Assembly (NCBI GenBank): GCA_032209605.1
Contig: JASFXZ010000007.1
Location: forward strand, 22,938,264-23,002,263
Source of the DNA: Mactromeris polynyma
Lineage: Eukaryota; Mollusca; Bivalvia; Venerida; Mactridae
Direction of reading: 5' to 3'
Length of the DNA: 64,000 bases
Below, piece after piece: positions 1-8,501 of the stretch; within the stretch, counting starts at the first letter, position 1; each line of letters opens with the position of its first letter. The position numbers were made by a program, and so were the translations under genes. The notes under the pieces were generated by a model, which was given only the letters and a program-made list of their open reading frames with translations, was not told the origin of the DNA and ran no database searches.

Positions 1-141
1 TTTATTTACGCACCAAGCAATATAGCGTACAATGGTACAAAAGCCCCATCCAAGTTTTGGAGTGAGCACTAGGTATGAACTTAATTACCAACAGTAATTA
101 AATACCGGTACTTATTAATACGGAGAAACAATACAACTTAC

Positions 142-276
142 CTTTAGCATCGCAGCCATCACCAGCTGTGTTATCTTTATATGCCCCACTACAAACGCAA
201 TCATTACCGGTCCCATCACATACTGCATTAGTAACACCGGCACAATCGGAGTCTGCTCCACAGGTATCAGTTAATC
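142..276 (-). CDS. Exon 4: six-cysteine module, tandem copy
   Basis: The exon is 135 bases with the same acceptor and donor contexts as the exon at 537-671, and lies exactly 395 bases from it. The frame stays open to the donor, so further exons are expected left of the window. Confidence 0.72.
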
Positions 277-3200
277 CTATAGAAACGAATATACATGTAT
301 TGCATATTGAGCATGTCAAAGTATCAATACATTGTTGTTTTATGGGCATAGGAGCAATTTACAAATCGTTACACGATAAAATAAATGTTGAGCTTTTTAT
401 TTACGCACCAAGCAATATAGCGTACAATGGTACAAAAGCCCCATCCAAGTTTTGGAGTGAGCACTAGGTATGAACTTAATTACCAACAGTAATTAAATAC
501 CGGTACTTATTAATACGGAGAAACAATTCAACTTACCTTTAGCTTCACAGCCATCACCAGCTGTGTTATCTTGATATGCCCCACTACAAACGCAATCATT
601 ACCGGTCCCATCACATACTGCATTAGTAACACCGGCACAATCGGAGTCTGCTCCACAGGTATCAGTTAATCCTATAGAAACGAATATACATGTATTGCAT
701 ATTGAGCATGTCAAAGTATCAATACATTGTTGTTTTATGGGCATAGGAGCAATTTACAAATCGTTACACGATAAAATAAATGTTGAGCTTTTTATTAATG
801 CCCCGGTCACACATTCACGGATCGGACGCCGGATTAGCCACGGATACGATCCGGCATCATTCGTGGCAGTCTGTAGTGGTCCGTATCTGTCCGTATTGTA
901 TCCTGGGTCAATCGTTGTAGTACTTGTATATCCGTGACAATTTTTGAGCATGTTCAAAAATTCCCCACGGATCAGACAACCGTAGTACATCCTTACTGAT
1001 CCGTGTTAGAACGTACTACATTTGTAATCCGTTGTAGTCCGTAATAAACCGTACTTATTCGTAGTACATCCCCGGACTCAATTCGCCAAGGATCGGTACG
1101 GTTAGTTACGGTGAGCTACGTACTTGTACGGTTACACCACGGATTAGCCAAGACACAATATGTTTGTTACGGATTTGTCACGGATCAGCACGATCGCGCT
1201 ACGTTCTATTATGGATAGGTAGGGATTACCAAGGTTTCTCAAGGATTCCTACGGGTTACTACGTGACATCACGGCATAATACGGCTTACTACGGTCCACT
1301 ACAGTTTATTACGGATTATGTCCCCCATCTAGGTGTCACCCCCGTTCTGTCACCAGACTTCTGTATAAATACTTCCAGTTTATAGGGCCCTACTTCATAT
1401 CTGTTTCATCCAAGAAGTCTACATCTAACAACAACCAACATGAATAACCAACAACTGAGGCTGGCACTTAACTGGCTGGACCTGGACATTGATATGGCAC
1501 AAAATGCCATGGCCCTGGTGGAGCTGCTTGAGGACAGACTGAGAGGTGACCGGAGGCAGAAGAGATGGTGGACCAGAGACAGGCTCTCCGACGACCCTTC
1601 CACGACCAGTAAGAAGCACTCATGGCTGAACTGAGTGTGGAAAATCCAGCTGCTATCAAGAACTTTGTGAGAATAGACCCACAGATGTTCCAAGAACTCT
1701 TACAAGTAGTGGGTCGCATGATTATGAAGAACAGTACCTGGTACAGACAGTCCATCGAACCTGGAGTAAGGCTAGTAGTCACCCTGTAATACCTGGCTAC
1801 GGGGGACAGCTACCGGACCTTGATGTATGGCTTCAGGGTGGCGCACAATACCATCTCGGTATTGTTCGGGACGTATGCGAGACCATAATTGCAACATATG
1901 CTGGAGATGTTATCGACACTCCTACTGAGCCTGAACAGTGGCAGGCAATAGCCGACCAGTTTTCTGCAAAATGGCAGTTCCCACGTGCTCTCGGTGCCCT
2001 AGATGGCAAACATGTTGCCATACGGTGTCCAAAGAACGGTGGCTCCCTATACTACAACTATAAAGGATATCACTCAATAGTTCTGATGGCCCTAGTCGAC
2101 GCCGATTACAAGTTCCGGTGGGTGATAATTGATGCACAAGGTGGATGCTCCGACGCTCAGATTTAGAACCAGTGTGAGCTGAAAAACGCCATTAAAAGGT
2201 GTGTAATCGGCATCCCACCAGCAGCCCTCTCTCCGGTGATGACAGACCGATGTCTTACTATATCATTGCATACGATGCATTTGGCATGAAAACCTGGCTC
2301 ATGAAGCCCTTCTCCAGACGGGGTATTGCCAATGACGAGAGGATCTTCAACTACCGCCTCTCGAGGGCTAGACGAGTCGTGCAAAAAGCATTTGGTATCC
2401 TTGCAAACAGATTCCGGTTTTTGCCCTCCGTCATGCTGCAGGACCCTGATACAGTACATGCCATAGTCGTCGCCTGTGTGTGCCTTCACAACATCATGAG
2501 GGTCAGATATCCTGGTGAACAGAACCCTCTCATGGATCAAGAGGATGTTAACCACAAATTTATCCCCGGAGCCTGGAGAGAGGGTGTTAACATGGACGAT
2601 GTGCAGAACACCAGGGGTGGCAACTTAGACACCTTGGAAGCGAAGCAGCAGAGGTTGTACCTAAAACACTACGTCAATTCACCTGTCGGGCAGTGCCATG
2701 GCAGAATAGGATGATATTAAAGATTATCCTTCAGAACGGTCGAATTGTGTTGGATATTTACAGATCATGTTTTATTAAAATTATTGGACTTTGGAATATG
2801 TTTTTATTTGTACTTACATAAAAAACATACACTAACATCATTTACAAATGTTAATATCAACCTTTTATTTCTGTCTTTGTTTATCACTTTGTGATTCTTG
2901 AACAATAAATATTGGAAAAAATAGATGAAATAGATTAAAGTTGAACTCTAAAAATTGAAGTGAAATAAAGTACATGTATATTTCAAAATTAAGAATATTT
3001 TATTTCACTTCAACTTTATAGTTCAACTTTTATATTTTTCAACGATATTTGTTTCGACTTTTTTGCTCACTGGACTTCGAACCGGAGGTTTCGGGTTCGA
3101 TCCTCGGCCGGGGTGTCCTTAGGCAAGACACTATTTCTCTAGCCCACGATCTCTATGATGATTGACATACGACATTGTGTCTTATTGTCTTTCGTCTGGG

Positions 3201-6177
3201 GTAAGTCAACTCCCCAACATTTCTCGCTTCGTCAGACCGTGACTGTGTGGTTGTCTGCGCCTTGACCCCATTTGCTGGACGCTTGACTGCTGCTCCTCTC
3301 TTTCGTGGTGGCATTTTGAAGTTGTGGAATTGAACACGCGAGCGCGGGAGTTTAAATGTATACGGATTGCTTATCGTGGCAGGTCCGTGGCGCTCCGTGA
3401 GGGTCCGTACTTGTCCGTGCCAGACCGTTCTAATTCGTGCCTACCCGTACTTAAATCGTAGCGAACCGTTGTTAATCCGCAGTGCATACGCCGTGACACG
3501 TGTCATTCCGTACCGAACCGTACCGAACCGTACCGAACCGTACCGAACCGTACCGAACCGTACCGAACCGTACCGAACCGTACCGAACCGTACCGTATCA
3601 CTCCTCGTTGTCAACTAGTCCATTTTCTGCATTATCCTTGGTTGATCCGTCAAAACCCGTAGTCAAACCGTGGTGCATCCGTAGCGGACCGTGGATATAG
3701 TCTTTGTCGGGGTCATCCGTGAGTTTCCATCCGTAGTGGATCCGGCAAGACGATCCGTGAATGTGTGACCGGGGCATTACGCACCAATCAATATAGCGTA
3801 CAATGGCACAAAAGCGACATCCAAGTTTTGGAGTGTGCACTAGGTAAGAACTTAATTAACAACATTAATTGAAAACCGGTACTTATTAATACGGAGAAAC
3901 ACTTCAACTTACCTTTAGCTTCACAGGCATCACCAGCTGTGTTATCTTTATATGCACCACTACATTCACAATCAGTGGCCCCACATACTGCATTGGCGTC
4001 CCCCCCTGCACCTGTATCAGTGCAATAATTTGCCGCCTCACTTGTACATGCAGTCAGAAGACCTATTTGGATAAGAAGGCACTATATTTATTGTGATGCA
4101 CGCATACCGTGAGTTGTCATAAATTACTGGAATTATTAAACATGCTTTCTGCGAACGAAAACGGTCAGCCCTGGCGCATTTTTATATGTAGTTTGTAGTT
4201 ATAACTAGATCTATTTGAAAAACAATGAATTATTGGTTAGCATACATATATTGTTCAAATCGTATATTGTAACTGATAACTGTAGAATCGTCCCTGCATC
4301 GATATGATGCAATTTTGTCAGCAATAAGAGCAGCCTGTTTAAGGCCATGTCATTTGTACTCCCATGTGATTTGACAAAAATACAACGAAGGGATTGCGGC
4401 TGATTTCCAGACCGGAACTTGCCGCGTGTACATCGGAACCGGGCAAGTCTGTCTTTAATTTTACATACCCGACCGGCATCAAAATGTATGCGAGAAAAGA
4501 AAATACAGTAAAGGCCTTTGTGAAGTGTTTCTTAATATAAATGATATTAGTGATGCTGCCAATTATCGATCGATATTATGAAAATTTACCATGCTCCTCC
4601 TATAAATATTTGCATGTGATTACTGAGATTTACTTCAGAAAAGAGTGTTTATCAAAATCAATTTGAGTTTCTTGTATGTCATATTGTGGGTCTACTCAAT
4701 CATTCTATATTGCTATAAATAAATATATAATGAGTGTTGCTTAGTTTTGAATTTATTGAATTTATTGAATGAAAAGGATACGAAGCGAGATTTAATAACT
4801 TCAATACTAAACAACACGAATTTAATATTCTATTTATCACATACCCGACAACATCAGGTAAAAACACACAACAAAACTTGACCTCATTAATATAGACAGC
4901 AGCGTCGCGAAAGTAATTAGGCTATTGAATTTAAGATCCGAAAAGTTCACAAATGTATTATTTCTCAAGTTATCCATATATCTATCCATATTTTATCATT
5001 GTCTTCTTTATTAAATATATCTAACAATAAGCTCATATCAAGCGAATCTGTAGAACGTAAATAGAGGAAAACAATTCCTCTCAAAATGTCATCGATAAAT
5101 ATATTAAATGACGTCATCATGTAAACAAATATCTGACGTCATTCAGTATACACGCGTTTAGTGAAAGAGAGAGAATACGTAACTACAGGGAAAGCCACAT
5201 ACATAAGACAATGCCTCCCCACGCAGATCTCCGGAAAAAACAACAATCCACAAAACATAAGGTACTAAAGGAGGTCAAACGGTACACCTATTATGGAACT
5301 GAGGCGCAAGGAATGGCCCAGCAGACCACATGGAATAACTAAGAGAATCAAAGTGGATAGTGAGCCCGTTCCATTTTATCTGACCGTGTGCGGAATATAT
5401 TTCATTTTCATTGGTATTGGACTGAGCTACTCGTATGAAACATTAATGTTAAACGTTCCTCTGTACACTGATAATGCGTTGATATCGTCTGAAACACGGA
5501 TCATTGGGGATGGAATAAACATGCTGACCTGGATGTATGTAAGTTGGGAGAATTTTACAGGACAAACATACACAATTTGTCATAATTTTTATGTTAACCA
5601 AAGAGCTAGCTCTATTCATTTTTGCTGCAGTGTTCACCATTCTTATTTACTGAATTCAAAGATGGCGATGAGTTTTCTTATCATTATTAATTTTGTTAAA
5701 TATGAATAGGTAGCGTAGAGCATTTCTGTTTTTCCGCTAATTTGCATATTATAAAAGTGCCATTTGATTTTTATGACATCGTAGAAACATGCACGGGTAT
5801 TTGATAAATATTATCGCGCCGTACATAATGATCGATGGGTATATCAAAGCGCCTGACTCCTGATCCGAAGGTGATGAGTTTGGGCCCTGCGGTGAGCGGG
5901 GTTTGATCCCGAAACCAGTGCTCCCGAATATGGTTCGATGTCTGGTAACTTATTCAAGAAGCAGCCATCGAGAGCGATTGGTTAGACTCGTAAGTATTTG
6001 TTTCACAATCGATGTAAAATAAATACATTTAGCAAACACCAGCAGTAGTAGGTGTGAAAATGAAGTCATATCATCCATTGATTATATACAAAAGTATAAT
6101 ATTTGAAAATTCTTACCAGCAAGTGCGGGACTCGAAATGGTCCACAGAGTAAGTGCCAACACAGCGACTGATTTCAT
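142..6177 (-). CDS. Secreted cysteine-rich modular protein gene (exons 1-4 visible, 3' end outside window)
   Basis: Four exons can be joined on the minus strand: 6117-6177, 3913-4062, 537-671 and 142-276. All junctions are GT-AG with phase 1, so the reading frame runs through. Exon 1 encodes a typical signal peptide (Met, Lys, hydrophobic core, Ala-Leu-Ala end). Each later exon encodes one module of about 45-50 residues with six cysteines, spaced roughly C-x5-C-x7-C-x6-C-x-C-x13-C in exons 3 and 4, and ending in the shared stretch SGAY-x-DNTAGD-x-C. The spacing recalls EGF-like or EB-type disulfide modules, but I cannot assign a family. Symmetric phase 1-1 exons are the kind that duplicate without breaking the frame. 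The gene continues left of base 1. A Harbinger transposon occupies the intron between exons 2 and 3. The product is presumably extracellular; its role is unknown. Confidence 0.72.
537..671 (-). CDS. Exon 3: six-cysteine module, tandem copy
   Basis: The exon is 135 bases, phase 1-1, with acceptor TTCTATAG and donor GTAAGT. It encodes a 45-residue module nearly identical to the exon at 142-276, with differences such as Lys to Gln in the SGAY-x-DN segment and Asp to Glu near the end. Confidence 0.72.
800..1330. repeat. Subterminal CCGTA/TACGG motif array, left end of Harbinger
   Basis: Dozens of copies of CCGTA, TCCGTAGT and their complement TACGG occur in both orientations from the left terminal repeat to just before the transposase promoter. 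The right end (3360-3775) has a matching array. Such subterminal repeats often serve as transposase binding sites; that role is inferred here. Confidence 0.65.
1364..1371 (+). promoter_or_regulatory. TATA box of the Harbinger transposase gene
   Basis: TATAAATA lies 76 bases upstream of the ATG at 1440, a normal distance for a TATA-driven start near 1395. Confidence 0.55.
1440..2714 (+). pseudogene. Harbinger transposase (HARBI1-like nuclease), frameshifted and catalytically altered
   Basis: Conceptual pieces across three frames follow the DDE_Tnp_4/HARBI1 family in order: an N-terminal RQKRWWTRDRL segment near 1555, a helical region (FVRIDPQMFQELL, near 1665), LATGDSYRTLMYGFRVAHNTIS (1791-1860 region), GALDGKHVAIRCP (about 1995), the YYNYKGYHSIVLMALVDADY block (about 2050), then DERIFNYRLSRARR (about 2335) and FGILANRF (about 2392). 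The frame breaks before 1630 and near 1860. There are in-frame stops at about 1786 and 2164, and another shift near 2245. The glutamate expected just before AFGILANRF, the third DDE residue, is read as Gln. The protein would cut target DNA during transposition if intact; this copy cannot. Confidence 0.9.
2937..3032. repeat. Hairpin: about 33-bp inverted repeat
   Basis: The arm AAAGTTGAACTC...GAAGTGAAATAAAG (2937-2970) is nearly the reverse complement of 2998-3030. It lies downstream of the transposase remnant and may be a small nested foldback or a transcript-end structure. Confidence 0.7.
3063..3180 (+). mobile_element. tRNA-derived SINE fragment
   Basis: Half of a tRNA-like structure is visible: an anticodon arm with TCG and a B-box-like GGTTCGATCC. 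It is followed by CCTTAGGCAAGACACT, a segment type common after tRNA heads in invertebrate SINEs. The acceptor half is missing, so this is a truncated SINE rather than a tRNA gene. It lies against the end of the minus-strand reading frame of the Harbinger element. Confidence 0.5.
3153..3314 (-). CDS. Short basic protein, possible truncated second ORF of Harbinger
   Basis: An ATG at 3314-3312 opens 53 codons. The N-terminus is very basic (MPPRKRGAA, then KRP and later YPRRKT) and the rest is Ser/Thr/Gln-rich. It converges on the transposase inside the same transposon. PIF/Harbinger elements usually carry a second gene for a Myb/SANT-like DNA-binding partner. The position fits, but no Myb tryptophans are visible because the SINE fragment seems to replace the downstream part. 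The last codons may already be SINE sequence. Identity as the partner gene is inference. Confidence 0.45.
   Translation of the reverse strand: MPPRKRGAAVKRPANGVKAQTTTQSRSDEARNVGELTYPRRKTIRHNVVCQSS
3508..3597. repeat. 10-bp tandem repeat (CCGTACCGAA)n
   Basis: About nine near-perfect copies of a 10-base unit lie in the right subterminal region of the Harbinger element. The unit contains the CCGTA motif of the subterminal arrays, so it probably arose by local expansion of one of them. Confidence 0.9.
3913..4062 (-). CDS. Exon 2: diverged six-cysteine module
   Basis: The acceptor AAATAG at 4063 and the donor GTAAGT at 3912 bound 150 bases (phase 1 to phase 1). The translation has six cysteines. 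Its first half differs from the modules in exons 3 and 4 (a longer Ala/Asn/Gly-rich loop), while the second half keeps SGAYKDNTAGD. It lies just right of the Harbinger insertion, in a partial third copy of the 395-bp unit. Confidence 0.7.
4080..5180. other. AT-rich intron/intergenic sequence, nothing recognised
   Basis: No supported exon, RNA or transposon end was seen. It is part of the intron between exons 1 and 2 of the cysteine-rich gene. Confidence 0.6.
5183..5540 (+). pseudogene. Decayed exon of a small membrane protein (MPPH family)
   Basis: An acceptor-like CTACAG (5183-5188) precedes an ATG at 5211. The frame begins MPPHADLRKKQQS and continues through a GTEAQGM segment (near 5300) to a stop near 5327. 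A second frame then continues with a basic RIKVDSEPVPF segment and a clear transmembrane helix (FYLTVCGIYFIFIGIGL, about 5373-5423), and ends at a donor-like GTAAGT at 5538. The change of frame near 5325 suggests one lost or gained base. The start of this exon recurs at 36.7 kb and 59.3 kb, so it belongs to a multicopy family. I do not recognise the protein. Confidence 0.45.
5845..5950 (+). mobile_element. SINE with tRNA-like head, copy 1
   Basis: The segment GCGCCTGACTCCTGATCCGA and the following GTGAGCGGGGTTTG match, with a few changes, the reverse strand of 29370-29420. Two dispersed copies with a tRNA-like arm support a SINE family. Confidence 0.5.
6117..6177 (-). CDS. Exon 1: signal peptide
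   Basis: ATG at 6177-6175 opens 20 codons plus one base. They encode Met-Lys-Ser, a hydrophobic stretch with Leu-Trp, and a final Ser-Pro-Ala-Leu-Ala that is a good signal peptidase site. The donor GTAAGA follows at 6116. The end phase (1) matches the acceptor of the exon at 3913-4062 and completes a glycine codon. Confidence 0.72.
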
Positions 6178-6179
6178 GT

Positions 6180-8500
6180 CCTTAATTTGAATATAAAGAA
6201 ACATTATTAAGTCTATATGATGCTGTAATACAGTGTAAAATAACAAGCGCAAAATGCAATATAAATTAAATGTTCTACGTTGGTTAAAGTTTGGTTAATC
6301 ATGTGATGTGTCAAACGGTAGCTACCTTCAGCCGTTACATGTATTTTGATTATTTCGCAAATTTAGTTATAGGGCGTGAATGTACCACTGATTAAAATAG
6401 CGTTGATCGTATGGTTACAGGCGCAGAAAAAATCCTTGTACACCAACTATACTTTGTTTGCGGATTAAAATCTTGGACTGCAACATTGTTATATGAACGC
6501 GTTAAAACATCCCACATGACATGTCAATCAAGTTAGGGTGCTTCCTATGTATAAAGAAATCACAAATAAAATACAAACATCAAATTGCAAAAAGGTCAGT
6601 TAATAAAGTTTGGTTTATTCATATCCTATAGGTCAATATTTTCAAAAACATGTTTTCATTTGTCGACCTTTAACATTTTTACCACCGTCCTGAAGTAAAT
6701 AAAAAAAACGGTATAATATATTCCTGTGAATTTAGATTTTTGTATTTTTTGATTAAATGGAATTTTCAAATGTCAATTGAACTTTCAGAATGCTTTGAAT
6801 TACTCACACCAGCAGATGACACGCAGTCTTGTTCAGTATTTTGATATACATTTTGTATTTATCAGGTATGATTAATCATGATTGATCGCCGTGACATTTT
6901 TGTTCAAACTCATTAATCATTTGCAGTAAAATGGATGAAAATCGCCATCGATTTATTACAGAACTGGCATGTGGTTCCGTCATAGCTGATATTCATGACA
7001 TGATATAACATTACATCTGATTGCATAGGAAAAATAAATAATTCAGTAAATTTCCACCCCAACACACTGATTTTGCGAATACCATGTTTGGCGTTCTGCT
7101 TCAAACCTCCGGCAATATCGCAGCTATTGCAATTCGTGGAATACCATCAACAGCAACACATTACCTAAACAATGCCAGGTTTTCGCTGTTATTCATTTTT
7201 ACCCGAAACAAAACTGCGAAAGGTTTCTGGGATTATAGTACTAATTGTTGTATCTACGCACGTTTCACTGAACTACCTAATGTGACTCTGGTGTGTACTT
7301 TTGACCGTATATATGATAACAATAATATAGCAAAGTATTGACATATCTTTAAGCGCATCATCAACATCAATATTTTATAAAAGGATTGAGGCAGACCAGT
7401 AGTTCGCTGAAAACTGTAATGACAATAATGACTTTTATCGACATGTGTAACCCAAATATGCGATTGCAAAATATCGCAGTCAGGCAATTAATATATGAAC
7501 ATTAAACTTCTTAATATTTACACGGGATGTAGTACGTTAGTATCAATACGCTCTAAATTCCTGAGATGTTTAAGGACAGAGATGCAGGGGTATGCGTAAT
7601 AATTAGCGTACGCACATTCATTTGGATATTTAAATCGGTTTTTCACAATTATTTAGTGAATTCAAGCAATGTAGAGCCATGTTGGTGTCATTATACTTGA
7701 TTTACCACCCGTGTCATTTTTCATCACAATTATGTACTACATGTTTAACTCAAAATACTATACAGATTGCAAACAAGATAAACGAGCGGCAACTTTTCGC
7801 TAACTAGTGCTGCTTTGAAACGTTTATTATATTCTATACACTTTACACACTATAAATATCGAGACGTAAGACGTTAACCACTCGGCCACGGGAGACATTC
7901 TGTAGGTACATGTACCTTATGTCCGACTTGATATTGTATTTAAAGTGATATCTTGTTGTACTTGTTTTTTGTATCAATTGAGTGGTGAATTTCACAAGCA
8001 TAACATCGTGATAAGATATCCCTGGAACAGGATCCATGCTTAAACCTTGTTTTGGATGGTTTGTGTTGAACAGATTCAGTATATCGCTGTTCTAGTAGAA
8101 ACATCGACCGTCTGGGTTAGACCATTGTCATCAAGGAAGTCAGAGAATACCGGTGAGTAATGAAGAGATGCGTGCTTTGTCTTGACTTGCAATTTCTTTT
8201 TCTTCCAATCCCACCCCGACAGGTTCAGGTAGCCATTAATAGTAAGCACAGCATCTCAAAATGGCAAGGTTTATTGATTCTCTGAACTAGTTTAGACTGG
8301 ATTCGTTTGAGGTTTTTGGTGAGCATAAAGGAAGTGTCTTTTAGGCTAGACGTTGACCTTTGGCCCAAATGATATTGCAGTCAGTTTGCATTTATGGTAG
8401 ATCTTCTCTTAAGTACGTGTCCTTGACTACAATAAGTACGCAACTAACAGATTCAGAATTTTATATTTCAGGTAGATTTAAAAATGTTCCAGTGAAGATT
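6180..8500. other. Intergenic region with one tRNA-Ser/Leu-like fragment
   Basis: This is mostly AT-rich sequence with no supported gene. At 7843-7905 the minus strand reads GTCTCCCGTGGCCGAGTGG, a class II tRNA-like 5' half without a matching 3' half, so it is a SINE head or tRNA relic. A short frame at 8360-8647 (plus) has its 3' half duplicated at 13005-13149; it may be a gene or transposon relic. Confidence 0.45.
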
Positions 8501-8501
8501 T

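Larger units (their letters stand above)
1..790. repeat. 395-bp tandem duplication carrying one exon per unit
   Basis: Bases 1-395 and 396-790 are near-identical direct repeats, each with one six-cysteine exon and its flanking intron. A third, more diverged unit resumes at 3777 after the Harbinger insertion and runs to about 4020. The near identity of the first two points to recent duplication or gene conversion, or to assembly of an even longer array. Confidence 0.9.
799..3776 (+). mobile_element. PIF/Harbinger DNA transposon, full length but inactive
   Basis: The element is 2,978 bp with matching terminal inverted repeats of about 25 bp (TGCCCCGGTCACACATTCAC and its complement). It is flanked by TAA (796-798) on the left and TTA (3777-3779) on the right. 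The neighbouring uninterrupted 395-bp unit shows the empty site with TTA, so the 3-bp TWA target duplication typical of Harbinger is present with one later change. Inside are a decayed transposase on the plus strand, a short converging reading frame on the minus strand, a tRNA-like SINE piece, a hairpin and a 10-bp tandem repeat. Both ends are packed with short CCGTA/TACGG motifs. It is inserted in an intron, antisense to the host gene. Confidence 0.93.

Noticed and set aside
168..467. Plus-strand ORF of 99 codons (and 695-937)
   Set aside because: It is the antisense shadow of the six-cysteine exons, which have splice sites and cysteine spacing.
3484..3618. Plus ORF with RTEPYRTVPN repeats as a repetitive protein
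   Set aside because: It is just the translation of the 10-bp CCGTACCGAA satellite in the Harbinger end.
4861..5165. CG-containing motifs (GACGTCAT, TGACGTCATT) before the MPPH exon as a promoter
   Set aside because: Two CRE-like sites are visible at about 5110 and 5133, but there is no TATA box or supported transcript start, and the exon behind them is decayed and preceded by an acceptor-like sequence.
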